NCBI RefSeq assembly: GCF_900116205.1 | Contig: NZ_FOZS01000002.1 | Location: 1-64,000 of the forward strand | DNA length: 64,000 nt | From: Halostagnicola kamekurae | Lineage (GTDB): Archaea > Halobacteriota > Halobacteria > Halobacteriales > Natrialbaceae | Direction of reading: 5' to 3' | In this document: in pieces, positions 16,440 through 25,734 of the stretch | Position numbering within the stretch: the stretch's first letter is position 1 | Layout: each line of letters starts with the position of its first letter | The notes under the pieces: model-generated | What the model saw: only the letters and a program-made list of their open reading frames with translations | Told to the model about the DNA's origin: nothing | Databases searched by the model: none | Made by a program: the position numbers and the translations under genes

Positions 16440-16961
16440 ATGGCAGACATCACTAACGACCTCGAGGTCGAGGGCAGCATCGTATCGGTCATCCACGTCG
16501 ACGAGAGTGGGGCTGAACCAGTCCGGACCGTTCTGGGACTGTGCACTAAAGACGATCTGTCGGTCACCGTCGACGAATCGAACGAAGATTTCAACCCTGG
16601 CTCGCAGCGGCGCACCCGACGCTTCCGGACGAACAACACGATCGACGTCGAAGTCGCGTCCGCCGTCGCGCCCGATCTCGAAGCGCTCGAACTGATCGGC
16701 GTCGCCGACTCCGACGGGAAGATCACGTTCGACAGCTCGGACCGGCAGACTGGCGATAACGAGTATCTCGAGATCGCGTACTTCGCAGACGAACCGGACT
16801 TCGGCTCGGTCGACATCCCGGCCGACTCCGAGCTCCTGCATCGCTTCGCCGACTGCGAGGTCACGTCGCCGGAGATCGACCCGTCCGCAACGCCGCCGAC
16901 GGCGTCCTGGACGTTCTGGGTTGAGGGAGATGCCTGGATCAGCTACTCGCCGGGTGCCTAA
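16440..16961 (+). CDS. major tail (tube) protein
   Basis: A 173-residue, beta-rich protein located one gene before the tail chaperone and two before the tape measure, the usual slot of the siphovirus tail-tube subunit. It contains NDLEVEGSIVSVIHVDESG and KDDLSVTVDESNEDFNPGS, alternating hydrophobic strands, and ends in SYSPGA. No sheath gene is seen nearby, so a non-contractile tail is likely. Confidence 0.75.
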   Translation: MADITNDLEVEGSIVSVIHVDESGAEPVRTVLGLCTKDDLSVTVDESNEDFNPGSQRRTRRFRTNNTIDVEVASAVAPDLEALELIGVADSDGKITFDSSDRQTGDNEYLEIAYFADEPDFGSVDIPADSELLHRFADCEVTSPEIDPSATPPTASWTFWVEGDAWISYSPGA

Positions 16962-16971
16962 CCACTGACCT

Positions 16972-17454
16972 ATGTCTGTAGCCAACGCTGACTCCGCGAA
17001 CTCGGCACTCGATTCGATGCAGGAACAGCAGCGGGAAGAGCAGCGTGAGACGGCCGAACTCTACGGCAAGGCCCAGGAACTCTTCGACGCTCGCTCTCGG
17101 GATTCGTTCACTGTCGACCGCCACGGCGTCGAAATCGAGTTCCTGTATCCTGACCCCGAGACTCAACAGGAGTTCGAGGACCGACAGCAGACTGTCCTCG
17201 AAAAGGCCCAGGGCGACGCCAGTCTCTTCGACCTCCTCGAGGAAGCCCAGGTCGGTATCGAGCAGATGGAGGAGACACTGTCCAACCACGCCGTCGACCC
17301 GTCGTTCCAGAAGCCGGCGGTCTGGCGGGAGACGATCGGCTTCACCGAGGAGGAAATCGGAGATCTCTACAAAGATTTTTTGGCGCTTGGCGAGGGCGAG
17401 ACGCAGTCGCAGCAGCTCGAGATGTTGGACGGTCTCCTGTCGGACGATTCCTAG
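16972..17454 (+). CDS. tail assembly chaperone, short form (gpG-like)
   Basis: A 160-residue, helical, Glu/Gln-rich protein between the tail tube and tape measure genes. This place and the slippery heptamer T TTT TTG (17376-17382) within its codon frame identify it as the upstream part of a frameshifted chaperone pair. It would coat the tape measure during tail assembly and not remain in the virion. It ends at TAG 17452-17454. Confidence 0.78.
   Translation: MSVANADSANSALDSMQEQQREEQRETAELYGKAQELFDARSRDSFTVDRHGVEIEFLYPDPETQQEFEDRQQTVLEKAQGDASLFDLLEEAQVGIEQMEETLSNHAVDPSFQKPAVWRETIGFTEEEIGDLYKDFLALGEGETQSQQLEMLDGLLSDDS
17376..17382 (+). promoter_or_regulatory. -1 ribosomal frameshift slippery site
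   Basis: The heptamer T TTT TTG lies in the correct register (codons gat-ttt-ttg). A one-base backward slip gives an open frame to 17591. It is the only T6 run in the gene. Confidence 0.62.
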
Positions 17455-17591
17455 AGTGGCTCAACCAGGAGCAGCACTACCGGCCCGACGAGTTCTTCGC
17501 GATGAGCGAGGCGGAGAAGATGTTCTGGATGACTCGGTACGAAGAGCGTCAGAGAAGGCGTGAGGAGCTTGACAACCAACTCCAGATGTGA
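17382..17591 (+). CDS. -1 frame extension of the tail assembly chaperone (gpGT-like)
   Basis: After a -1 slip at 17376-17382 translation would add about 69 residues and stop at TGA 17589-17591. The distal part (FLEWLNQEQHYRPDEFFAMSE, then a charged helix to the end) is clearly protein-like and has no convincing start of its own. The long form would recruit the tape measure. The proximal ~20 residues are Arg/Ala-rich, as expected for overlap with the zero frame. The frameshift is inferred, not shown. Confidence 0.62.
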   Translation, partial: GAWRGRDAVAAARDVGRSPVGRFLEWLNQEQHYRPDEFFAMSEAEKMFWMTRYEERQRRREELDNQLQM

Positions 17592-17649
17592 CACCTTCCT
17601 TCGACTCTCCCTCAACCGCCCTTTTGATAGTCGATAAAAACCGATAGTT

Positions 17650-19725
17650 ATGCCAACAATATCAACACTAACAGCGGTTCTCGAACTCGACAAGAGTGAC
17701 TTCGAGTCGAAACTCGATACCGCTCAGAGAGATCTCGACGGATTCGGCAGCCGGGCTCAACGCACTGGGGATCGGCTCGCCTCCGCCGGCCAGTCGCTAA
17801 CGATGGGCGTTACTGCGCCGTTGGCTGCAATGGGGGCGCTCTCGGCCCGAACGGCGGCGAATTTCGATCAGGCTATGCAGCAGTCGATCGCCGTGATGGG
17901 AGACGTCGATGCATCGATGCGGGAAAACCTCGAGGAACGAGCTCGAGAGGTTGCGAATACGACGACCCACAGCGCCGATCAGGCAGCGCAGAGTTACTAC
18001 TATCTGGCGTCTGCTGGGCTCGACGCTGCACAGTCCATGGAAGCGATGCCGGAGGTCGCTGCCTTTGCTGAGGCCGGCAACCTGAAAATGGCGGAGGCGA
18101 CCGACGTCGCGACGAACGTGATGTCGGCGTTCGGGTACGAGGCCAGCGAGATGAACGAAGTGACGGACACGCTCACCGCCACCGTCTCGAACCACAACCA
18201 GACGATGCAGGGGATGTCGTCGGCAATGTCGAACGTCGCGCCGATCGCCTCGTCACTCGGCATCTCGATCGAGGAGACGTCCGCTGCGATCGGGCAGATG
18301 GGGGACGTCGGTATCCAGGGCCAACGTGCTGGGACAGCACTCCGGAACGTCCTCTCCCAGATCTCCGACGAGACATCGCCAGTGACGAAGCGACTGGAGG
18401 ATATGGGCGTTGCAACCCGTGACTCCGAGGGAGACATCCTCTCGCTGACGCAGATCCTCGAGAACATGGAGCAGGCCGGCGTCGAAGCCGGCGACGCGGC
18501 TACGATCTTCGGGACCGAAGCCGGCCCGGCGATGGCCGCGCTCATCTCGGAGGGGAGCAGCGCCCTCGAGGAGAACACTCAGAAACTCGAGGACGCAGAC
18601 GGGGCGACCCGTGAGATGGCCACAACTCAGCGAGAGACGCTCAACGCGGAGTTGCAAATCGCGAAGTCAAATCTCCTGGATGTCGGTATCGCTATTGGGT
18701 CTATCTTGATCCCGATGCTGACTACGCTAACAGGCTATGCAACGGTAGCTGCTAAGAAGTTCCAGGGATTAAATAAAGGGCAACAAAGAGCGATAGTTGT
18801 CGTCGGCGCGTTAGTGGCTGTGCTCGGGCCACTGTTGATCCTGTTTGGGACGCTCCTGACCATGTTGCCCGCGATGGCAACTGGGGCATCGATGGCGGCC
18901 GGGGCGTTCGCGTCGTTATGGTCTGCCCTATTAGGCCCGATTGCACCCATCATCGCTGCAGTCATCGGGTTAGCAGCGGCATGGCAGACCAACTTCATGG
19001 ATATCCAGGGCCAGACGGAGAACGGCGTCAACACTGTGCTCGACCTTCTGAACTGGATGGTTGATCAGATCAACAAAATCCTCCCTAACAGATGGGAGAT
19101 TGATTTCGAAGCTGAGGATGTCGATTTCACAACCGAAAATGGGTCTAGTTCGAGGGGAGCGCAGGATAAGGACGATTACCTCCCAGATGACATGTCGGAC
19201 TCGGGTCTCGAGGGAGGAACTGACGGTCTCACGAGCGGACAAAACGGACAAGACCCTCTCCAAAATACGGAAGCGGGTGCTGGCCAGAACCCTGAGGATG
19301 CCCTTCAGGAGTCCGAAAATCTTGAAGGAGCGGATGCCGAGAAGATCGAATCGATCTATGCCAAACTGGAGGACAACCAGGGCGGCGAGGGGGCCACCGA
19401 GACAGACACTGCCTCGTTGCAAGAGCAGTTGGATGCATCGAGTGAATCGACGGATTCGGATATCGATTCGATGCTCGAGGACTTCGAGTCGCGATCGAGA
19501 TCGTCTGGACAATCTGGTCAACAGGATCTCAGCCGTGTTGTTAATCGACTCGACCAGCTCCTCGAGGCGATCCGTGCGCTCGGCGGGCCCCAAGAAATCT
19601 CGGGGACGCTTGATCTGAACGGTTGGGAAGCCGAGGTCCGCGGCGTCGTCCAGGATGAGAACGAAAAGATCGCGTCTCAAGCAGATGTCCGTGGCGCTCG
19701 AGGATCCCGAGGTGGGCGACAGTGA
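17650..19725 (+). CDS. tail tape measure protein
   Basis: A 691-residue protein. Residues ~30-340 match the TP901-type tape-measure core: GDRLASAGQSLTMGVTAPLAA near residue 45, then long Ala-rich helices (AAQSYYYLASAGLDAAQSMEAM). Three or four hydrophobic helices follow at about 340-450 (IVVVGALVAVLGPLLILFG), then a low-complexity, Gly/Ser/Asp/Gln-rich C-terminal region to ~620. At 691 residues it predicts a moderately short tail. Upstream gatagtcgataaaaaccgatag may include a promoter. Confidence 0.92.
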   Translation: MPTISTLTAVLELDKSDFESKLDTAQRDLDGFGSRAQRTGDRLASAGQSLTMGVTAPLAAMGALSARTAANFDQAMQQSIAVMGDVDASMRENLEERAREVANTTTHSADQAAQSYYYLASAGLDAAQSMEAMPEVAAFAEAGNLKMAEATDVATNVMSAFGYEASEMNEVTDTLTATVSNHNQTMQGMSSAMSNVAPIASSLGISIEETSAAIGQMGDVGIQGQRAGTALRNVLSQISDETSPVTKRLEDMGVATRDSEGDILSLTQILENMEQAGVEAGDAATIFGTEAGPAMAALISEGSSALEENTQKLEDADGATREMATTQRETLNAELQIAKSNLLDVGIAIGSILIPMLTTLTGYATVAAKKFQGLNKGQQRAIVVVGALVAVLGPLLILFGTLLTMLPAMATGASMAAGAFASLWSALLGPIAPIIAAVIGLAAAWQTNFMDIQGQTENGVNTVLDLLNWMVDQINKILPNRWEIDFEAEDVDFTTENGSSSRGAQDKDDYLPDDMSDSGLEGGTDGLTSGQNGQDPLQNTEAGAGQNPEDALQESENLEGADAEKIESIYAKLEDNQGGEGATETDTASLQEQLDASSESTDSDIDSMLEDFESRSRSSGQSGQQDLSRVVNRLDQLLEAIRALGGPQEISGTLDLNGWEAEVRGVVQDENEKIASQADVRGARGSRGGRQ

Positions 19726-20237
19726 ACTGGCGCGTCGCAGGCTATGCCGTCGAGGCGGTCGTCGATCAGCCCGTCCCGACGCTCACTCGAGGCTCCGAGA
19801 TCACGCTGAAGTTGCTGTTCGACAATAACCTCACGGAGACGAACCTCGCGTTCGGGCGGGGAGCATACGGCCAATTCTCCTACAATCAGGGCGGCCTCGG
19901 CGGAGTCGAGAATTCGTATCTGGCGCTCAGAAAATACGGCTGGTTCGCTCCGAATTCGCAGACGACAGGGACGACCGACGCGGGAGTCCCGTGGTTTTCG
20001 GAGCGTGTCCCATCCGATGCGTACTTCGACACGCTTGTCATCTCGGTTGAACCGATCGACGTCGTCGACCATACCGGCTTTTGGGCACTCGTCACGGACG
20101 TGACCGATCAGTCGAGGGTCGCCGGCGCTGAGTCGACAGCGCGACGGCTGGACTTCAATCTGTTTGTCCTCTCGAATCTTCGCGAGTACGACACCGTCGA
20201 CGACGTGAAAGCCGACCTCGAGAACACACCAATTTAG
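19722..20237 (+). CDS. distal-tail-like protein
   Basis: A 171-residue, beta-rich protein starting at GTG that overlaps the tape-measure stop by 4 nt. In siphoviruses the gene after the tape measure is usually the distal tail protein linking tube and tip. Contains SYNQGGLGGVENSYLALRKYG and GVPWFSERVPSDAYF. Role by position only. Confidence 0.6.
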   Translation: MNWRVAGYAVEAVVDQPVPTLTRGSEITLKLLFDNNLTETNLAFGRGAYGQFSYNQGGLGGVENSYLALRKYGWFAPNSQTTGTTDAGVPWFSERVPSDAYFDTLVISVEPIDVVDHTGFWALVTDVTDQSRVAGAESTARRLDFNLFVLSNLREYDTVDDVKADLENTPI

Positions 20238-20241
20238 ACCA

Positions 20242-20721
20242 ATGAGTGACGAACAAACCGACAATATCGGGCTTACACAGCCTGAAATCGGAAAGCCAGA
20301 GGGCTGGGGAATAGACTGGAACGAAAATGCCGCCGAGATCGATAGCCAGATAACGATTCTCGACACCGATAGTTCGAAAGGCAACTATACAGCCCACAGT
20401 ACAGCGCTGTACGTCGCAACGGACACGGGGAAGATCTATCGAGGCAACGGATCGAACTGGCAGCTCATCGACCTCCAAGTCGATGAGTTAGTCGCAGCCA
20501 GCGCAACGCTGGGGGCAACGACGCTCCAGGCGACACTCGACGCGAACGGGAACAACATCTCCAACGCTGGGGAAGTCGATGCCTCGAGCGCGTCTAACAG
20601 CCTTGCTGAAGACGTCCGCACGAACGACAGCGTCGCATCCAACCTCGAGAACCGAACGAGCGACCCGAGTGACGATCCGAACGACACTGGTCGGCAGTGG
20701 TACCGGACCGATCTCGACTAA
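20242..20721 (+). CDS. tail fibre/tip protein
   Basis: A 159-residue protein opening with IGLTQPEIGKPEGWGIDWNENAAEID, a pattern common to short fibre-base proteins, then YVATDTGKIYRGNGSNW, a motif frequent in phage tail fibres and collars, and a Ala/Asn/Ser-rich helix. Probably part of the tail tip or fibre. Confidence 0.65.
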   Translation: MSDEQTDNIGLTQPEIGKPEGWGIDWNENAAEIDSQITILDTDSSKGNYTAHSTALYVATDTGKIYRGNGSNWQLIDLQVDELVAASATLGATTLQATLDANGNNISNAGEVDASSASNSLAEDVRTNDSVASNLENRTSDPSDDPNDTGRQWYRTDLD

Positions 20722-20735
20722 GAGAGACGATTCCT

Positions 20736-21356
20736 ATGAGAACACAAGACATCGAACGGACAGCAGCACAGCTCCGCAGAGTAACGCGACAGGCAGAGCA
20801 GATCGTCGACGAAGCACGCACGATCGACGACGCGGGCTTCGACGTCTCCTCGGCAGCGAAGATCCTCGAGCAGCAGCAGGAACTGGCGGACGATCTCGCT
20901 CAGGCGATGGCGAACTACAACGCGCTTCTCGCTCGAGCAAACTCCGTCGCACCAGAGCAACAGACGTGGATCCCTGGTCGGGATGCGTTCGCACTGACCC
21001 ATGACGAGAGTTCTACCGACGTCGAGATCGCGTACTCGGCGCCGGAGTCGATCGACGCCGCGGACGTCGTCGTCACACTCGACGGACAGGAGATCGATCC
21101 GTTTGCGACCGAAACGATCGCGGACGGAGACACTGCGACGGTTGATGTGTCCGGCGCCGAGGAGCTGGTCGTCGAGTGGACGGCTGAGGAAGATCGGTTG
21201 GATGAGATCGACCTTCGGGACTGGACTGAGATTCTGGACGATGCTGAGGCCGACACGCCGGAGTTTAAGTGTTCGACGATGGAGCTCCCAGAGCACGACT
21301 TGAGCAGCACAGCGCGGACGTTCTCGACGTCGCTTGATGTCTCGACCGAGGGGTAA
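20736..21356 (+). CDS. tail-tip hypothetical protein with coiled-coil N-terminus
   Basis: A 206-residue protein: residues ~1-75 form a coiled coil (LRRVTRQAEQIVDEARTID), the rest is beta-type with a DGQEIDPF segment, ending in STSLDVSTEG. The coiled-coil plus beta head plan suits a trimeric fibre. It precedes the propeller gene with no gap. Confidence 0.65.
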   Translation: MRTQDIERTAAQLRRVTRQAEQIVDEARTIDDAGFDVSSAAKILEQQQELADDLAQAMANYNALLARANSVAPEQQTWIPGRDAFALTHDESSTDVEIAYSAPESIDAADVVVTLDGQEIDPFATETIADGDTATVDVSGAEELVVEWTAEEDRLDEIDLRDWTEILDDAEADTPEFKCSTMELPEHDLSSTARTFSTSLDVSTEG

Positions 21357-21358
21357 CG

Positions 21359-22429
21359 ATGGCTCAGATTGGGACAATAAACCTGCAGACAGCCAGTGGG
21401 ATCGTCGAGGTCCCGGTATTCGAGATCGCCGACGTAGATTATCCTGTGTGGCGGGTGCAGACCGCGAACGGGATCGGGGCGATCAACGTCGTCGACGTCT
21501 CCGAAGCGGAGTTAGATCAGCTCCGAATCCAGACTGGTCAGGGAATCATGGCCGTCTCGACGGAGATCAATGACTCTCCCAGTCTATCTGGTATAGTCGC
21601 GTATGGATCGATTGACGATAACACGTACGTACACGATCTCTCGGATTTTTCGTTGGTCGAGACACTGACCGAATCGGGGGGTGGGGTTTATGAAGTTGCA
21701 CTCTCTGACCAGTACGTTGCATATGGAAGTCAAGACAGCAACACGTACATTCACAACCTCTCGGATGGGTCACTAGTCGCGACACTGACCGAATCATCAG
21801 GCGGCATTCGGGGGGTCGCACTCTCTGACCAGTACATTGCGTACGGCGGGTTAGATAACAATGTATATGTTCATGATCTCTCGGATTTTTCGCTAGTCGC
21901 GACACTGACCGAATCGTCGGACGCCGTGTTAGGTGTTGCATTATCTGATCAGTACATTGCATATGGAGGGTTAGACGATAACACGTACGTACACGATCTC
22001 TCGGATTGGTCGTTGGTCGAGACACTAACTGAATCGGCAGACCTCGTGCGCGGGGTCGCACTCTCTGACCAGTACATTGTATATGGCGGGTACGATAACA
22101 ATGCATACGTTCATGATCTCTCGGATTGGTCGCTGGTTGAGACATTGACCGAGTCGGGCGATAACGTGTGGGTATTTGCATTATCTAATCAGTACATTGC
22201 ATATGGGAGTGATGACAACAACACGTACGTACACGATCTCTCGGATTGGTCGTTGGTCGAGACACTAACTGAATCGTCGGACGGCGTTCGTGGGGTCGCA
22301 CTGTCTGGCCAGTATATCGCGTATGGAGGAGTTGATCAAAATACGTACGTGCATGACCTCTCGGATTGGTCGTTGGTTGAGACACTCATAGAGTCAAGCG
22401 ACACCGTGCAGAGTGTCTCGCTAATTTAA
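21359..22429 (+). CDS. seven-bladed beta-propeller tail protein, likely receptor binding
   Basis: A 356-residue protein. Residues 1-75 form a separate N-terminal domain; residues 83-356 are seven consecutive 40-residue repeats built on NTYVHDLSDWSLVETLTES and VRGVALSDQYIAYGG. The last repeat is 34 residues, and the N-terminal SGIVAY (77-82) supplies the missing six, a standard velcro closure of a propeller. It sits between tail-tip genes, so it probably lies at the tail end and binds a host surface structure. Blades are nearly identical, unlike most WD40-type proteins. Confidence 0.82.
   Translation: MAQIGTINLQTASGIVEVPVFEIADVDYPVWRVQTANGIGAINVVDVSEAELDQLRIQTGQGIMAVSTEINDSPSLSGIVAYGSIDDNTYVHDLSDFSLVETLTESGGGVYEVALSDQYVAYGSQDSNTYIHNLSDGSLVATLTESSGGIRGVALSDQYIAYGGLDNNVYVHDLSDFSLVATLTESSDAVLGVALSDQYIAYGGLDDNTYVHDLSDWSLVETLTESADLVRGVALSDQYIVYGGYDNNAYVHDLSDWSLVETLTESGDNVWVFALSNQYIAYGSDDNNTYVHDLSDWSLVETLTESSDGVRGVALSGQYIAYGGVDQNTYVHDLSDWSLVETLIESSDTVQSVSLI
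21605..22429 (+). repeat. seven in-frame 120-bp tandem repeats
   Basis: Units start at 21605, 21725, 21845, 21965, 22085, 22205 and 22325; each encodes one propeller blade and the last is 18 nt short. Most sites agree between units, with much of the difference at third positions and in a short loop after 'LTES'. Confidence 0.85.
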
Positions 22430-22447
22430 TCCGAAACTCTCACCATC

Positions 22448-24418
22448 ATGAGTGGCTACAAATTCGAATTCCTTCTCGAGGGAGAGACGAAAACCATCTC
22501 CCCAGACGAGAGTATCGCCCCGAACCTCCCGATCAGCCTGTCGGCGGCGGACGAGTGGAGCGTCCAAACTCAGTATCGGGCAGATCTCTCTGGGTTCGAG
22601 CTCGCCGACGCCAAAGTCTACTGGGTCGATGACGACGACGTCGAACACTTGATCTACCGGGGAGAGGTCGACATCACGGAGGGCGACCCGGACGGCCTGA
22701 TGACCGTCCGCGGACAGGACCTCACAGGCCTGTTGAAACGCGGCGGTGCGCAGGTTCATTACCAGAGCATCGCTGGCTACGAGGCGATCAGGGACTACGC
22801 CAACACGTATCTCACCGACTGGGAGTGGGACGTGCTCGAGCCCGAGCCGGAGCTCGTCGACGAAGGCCTCCTGCTCCAGGACGCTCCGTCGGCCGAAGAT
22901 CTCAGCGCAGTGTTCCCGCTCGAGGAGCAGGACTTTGACCCTGCCGCCCACCCGATCACGCTAGATCAGGATGTGTATTTTTTACAGCGAACAGGAATCG
23001 TTTCAATAGACGCTGGAGACTCAGACGGCCCAACAGATCCGCAGTACACGGGCGGTTCTGCACAGGATACGTCTGATAGTCCCATCACTCATCTGATGGG
23101 GTTCTTCGCGTACGATATCCCCACGGAACATATTGGCTTTGCAGTCCGCGAAGGGATCTTCGGCCCAGATACGGGAGACATCACGTACTCGGCGGCGGAC
23201 GGAACCTTCCAGGAAGTAACTGTCCGAGACAATATTAGCGAGAGTACGTCTCCCCGATGGGTCGATCTCTCGAGCGCTATGCAGGATTTCTGGGATGGAC
23301 GCAGTGGCGATGTCGGCGGCAATATAGAGATCACACAATCCGGCGGCACGGATCCCTACGTCGCCGATGCGGTCGTGTATTTCGACAAGCGATTCCACGA
23401 CTTCGACAACTTTGACAACGACGTCCACGAACCTGGCGGACATCTGGACCGGCCGTACGAGTACCCCTCCCCCGAGAAACCCGTTATTTTGGTGGCAGTC
23501 GACGTTTCAACGTCGACGAACATAACTCGTGCGTACGTCAATGGCGACGTAAATGATGCGAACGGACTGCTCGAAATGGGAGTATCCTTCGGAGAGGAGC
23601 CCGTCCAGACAGAGGCCAATACGGCCAGCGCCGAGTTCGGGTCAGACACCGATACGATGACCGTTAATGGACAGGTCGCACTCGGTATACGGACTGATTT
23701 AGATCCGCAGGACGACACCCCTCGCTATGGATATGATGGCCAGATATTCGATGGCTGGGAACTCAGCGTCGACACGAACGACCTCCGCGTGATCGAAGAT
23801 CTCGAGCTGGTCGGCAATCACTACGAGAACTTTGGCGACCTGCACGACGAAGTGGGGATGGCGTTCCTCCCAGCGTCGATCGACTTCTCGAGTCAAAACC
23901 CTGAGCCGACCTGGCCCGAAGATGGCCTCGAGGGAGCGTCGTTCACTCCCGGTCAGATCCAACTCGAGTCGGACTGGCGGCGACTCGCGAAAACGAAGAA
24001 GCGAGATATGCGTGACTACGCGAACGTCCTCAAAGGATTCGGTGAACCGGATAGCGAGGGCGAGCGGATCGAGGTCGAGATCCGACTCAGCGATGAGATC
24101 GCCGAACATGGAGAAGTCCCTGGCCCGCCAGTGGTGAGTGACGCGACGACGCTCGCTGAACTGACTGTCGAGACGCGAAACGAACTGTTCAATCTGGCCA
24201 GCGTCGATCGAACGACGGGCTCGCTCGAGGTCGCCCCGAAGGTCGTCTGGCCCGGCTTTGCCTATCATGTCGAGATCTTCGACGAGGTCCTCACACTCGA
24301 GACGTCGACGCTCCAGGATGGCAGCCAAGCGCAGACCGAGCTCGAGTTCGAGGAAGGCGTCTCGATCGAATCGATATTCGGGTCGATCCGGCAGAACGTC
24401 CGCCGGTCGACGCGGTGA
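22448..24418 (+). CDS. large tail-tip/hub protein
   Basis: A 656-residue protein. The N-terminal ~110 residues (GYKFEFLLEGETKTI ... VYWVDDDDVEHLIYRGEVDI ... VRGQDLTGLLKRGG) look like the first domain of phage hub proteins. A central region of about 200 residues is beta-rich (ITHLMGFFAYDIPTEHIGF) and may be an inserted carbohydrate- or host-binding domain. The end (TVETRNELFNLASVDRTTG ... TQTELEFEEG) returns to hub-like structure. It is the last gene of the late operon. Confidence 0.68.
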   Translation: MSGYKFEFLLEGETKTISPDESIAPNLPISLSAADEWSVQTQYRADLSGFELADAKVYWVDDDDVEHLIYRGEVDITEGDPDGLMTVRGQDLTGLLKRGGAQVHYQSIAGYEAIRDYANTYLTDWEWDVLEPEPELVDEGLLLQDAPSAEDLSAVFPLEEQDFDPAAHPITLDQDVYFLQRTGIVSIDAGDSDGPTDPQYTGGSAQDTSDSPITHLMGFFAYDIPTEHIGFAVREGIFGPDTGDITYSAADGTFQEVTVRDNISESTSPRWVDLSSAMQDFWDGRSGDVGGNIEITQSGGTDPYVADAVVYFDKRFHDFDNFDNDVHEPGGHLDRPYEYPSPEKPVILVAVDVSTSTNITRAYVNGDVNDANGLLEMGVSFGEEPVQTEANTASAEFGSDTDTMTVNGQVALGIRTDLDPQDDTPRYGYDGQIFDGWELSVDTNDLRVIEDLELVGNHYENFGDLHDEVGMAFLPASIDFSSQNPEPTWPEDGLEGASFTPGQIQLESDWRRLAKTKKRDMRDYANVLKGFGEPDSEGERIEVEIRLSDEIAEHGEVPGPPVVSDATTLAELTVETRNELFNLASVDRTTGSLEVAPKVVWPGFAYHVEIFDEVLTLETSTLQDGSQAQTELEFEEGVSIESIFGSIRQNVRRSTR

Positions 24419-24465
24419 CGTTCGCGAACGATACTCTTTTCGTGGGTACAGTCAAATTTAATGAT

Positions 24466-24975
24466 ATGATCCGGAGACGATACCTCGCAGGGTGTGCTGG
24501 GGTTGCTGCAGTCGGTGGGTGTCTTGGATCGGGCGAATCAGACAGTAGCCCGCCAGAAGATCCGCGTGAACAGGTCGGGCACTACATCGAAGAGGGAGCG
24601 AACAACGATGGGGCGTTCGTCGAAGAGGTCGGCGATATCGTCTCTGTGGAGGCAGACAGTGGCGACGGTTACAACGCGTCACTCGAATGCGAACTCGAAT
24701 ACCGCTCGAGCGACCAACCGGACTCGGCGTACGAAGAGAACGCCAATTGGACGGCGTACTACGTCTTCAAGTCCGTCTTCGAGCAAGATCTGGACGTCGA
24801 ACAGCTGCTGATCACAGCCTACGTCCCTACAGTCGACCAGCAAGGGAGCGAAGAAGATACAGTCATCTCGGAAATCATGATGACCGGCGAGACAGCTGCA
24901 GAGATCACATGGGACAATATCGGCGCTGAGGAGATCCCGGCAAATGCAGATCAGTACTCGTTCGATCCAGTTTAA
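24466..24975 (+). CDS. TAT-exported lipoprotein, probable superinfection-exclusion cargo
   Basis: A 169-residue protein. The start at 24466 yields MIRRRYLAGCAGVAAVGGC: twin arginines, a hydrophobic stretch, then the lipobox GGCLG, so Cys19 would be lipidated outside the membrane. The mature part is acidic (SGESDSSPPEDPREQ) and beta-type. An AT-rich box at ~24430-24440 could give a leaderless transcript independent of the tail operon. Lipoproteins encoded by temperate phages often block receptors or DNA entry; that role is inferred here. Confidence 0.72.
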   Translation: MIRRRYLAGCAGVAAVGGCLGSGESDSSPPEDPREQVGHYIEEGANNDGAFVEEVGDIVSVEADSGDGYNASLECELEYRSSDQPDSAYEENANWTAYYVFKSVFEQDLDVEQLLITAYVPTVDQQGSEEDTVISEIMMTGETAAEITWDNIGAEEIPANADQYSFDPV

Positions 24976-25074
24976 CCAGCACTCGAGAGCGACGAGTACC
25001 TGATTCAGGACTGACCCCTTTCTGAATATAAAAACATCGTGGCGGATCGATCTCACGCTCGGACGGCAGGACGG

Positions 25075-25410
25075 TTAGGCGTCGGTATTTTGAATTTTAG
25101 TAATCACGAAGTCAATCATAAGGAACGTCGTCGAGGCTCCGATGAGGGCCAAGAGCAGATTGGATTCTGCTGCAATTGCTACTATCGGGCCGACTATCTC
25201 AACCACAAGTGAGGAGATCTCGATACTGATGACATTCGTAAACACCATAGAAGCGCCCTCGCCCAAGAGAGGGGAGACAAACGCTAATGCGGCAGTTGAA
25301 GCATTTGCAAGGGATTCTACGGATGTAAAGCCCAGTCCTCCACTGAGAAGATACGCGAGTAAAGCCGCGGCTGGAACGCCGAGTATCTCCTTTCGTGATG
25401 GTTTTTGCAT
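25075..25410 (-). CDS. small membrane protein (three TM)
   Basis: A 111-residue hydrophobic protein with segments near residues 10-30 (VPAAALLAYLLSGGLGF), 36-55 and 64-100 (VVEIVGPIVAIAAESNLLLALIG). It has its own TATA-like box (cataaagttta on the minus strand, ~30 nt before the start). It is convergent with the lipoprotein gene and visibly more AT-rich than the late operon. Holin or membrane cargo are both possible. Confidence 0.68.
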   Translation of the reverse strand: MQKPSRKEILGVPAAALLAYLLSGGLGFTSVESLANASTAALAFVSPLLGEGASMVFTNVISIEISSLVVEIVGPIVAIAAESNLLLALIGASTTFLMIDFVITKIQNTDA

Positions 25411-25734
25411 ACCGTCATGTGATAGCGAATTGATGTAAACTTTATGTGGAATACCCAGTAGCTTGCTTCTCCACTCTCATTCCCCATCAACAAGCAAGCA
25501 GGTTCCCGTTCGACGTCCTGACACTCGAGGAGTCGAATCCACTTTTAGCAAAATCCCTTTGGAGCAGTGCCATCGTACATAGATAATCTCTCTAGGCAGA
25601 ATGTGATGTTAGGATGAAACTAGTAGTATCCTACTAATGCTCACCTTTAGCAAATTAAAGACGACCTTCCTCCTTTGAACTGTCTCTTCCCCTTATATGA
25701 GGTTGGTATCTATGAAAGTCTGCCGTTGGAGACT

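Noticed and set aside
21605-22429. The 120-bp tandem repeats as a CRISPR-like array
   Set aside because: There are no spacers; the units are in frame and encode the blades of a beta-propeller.
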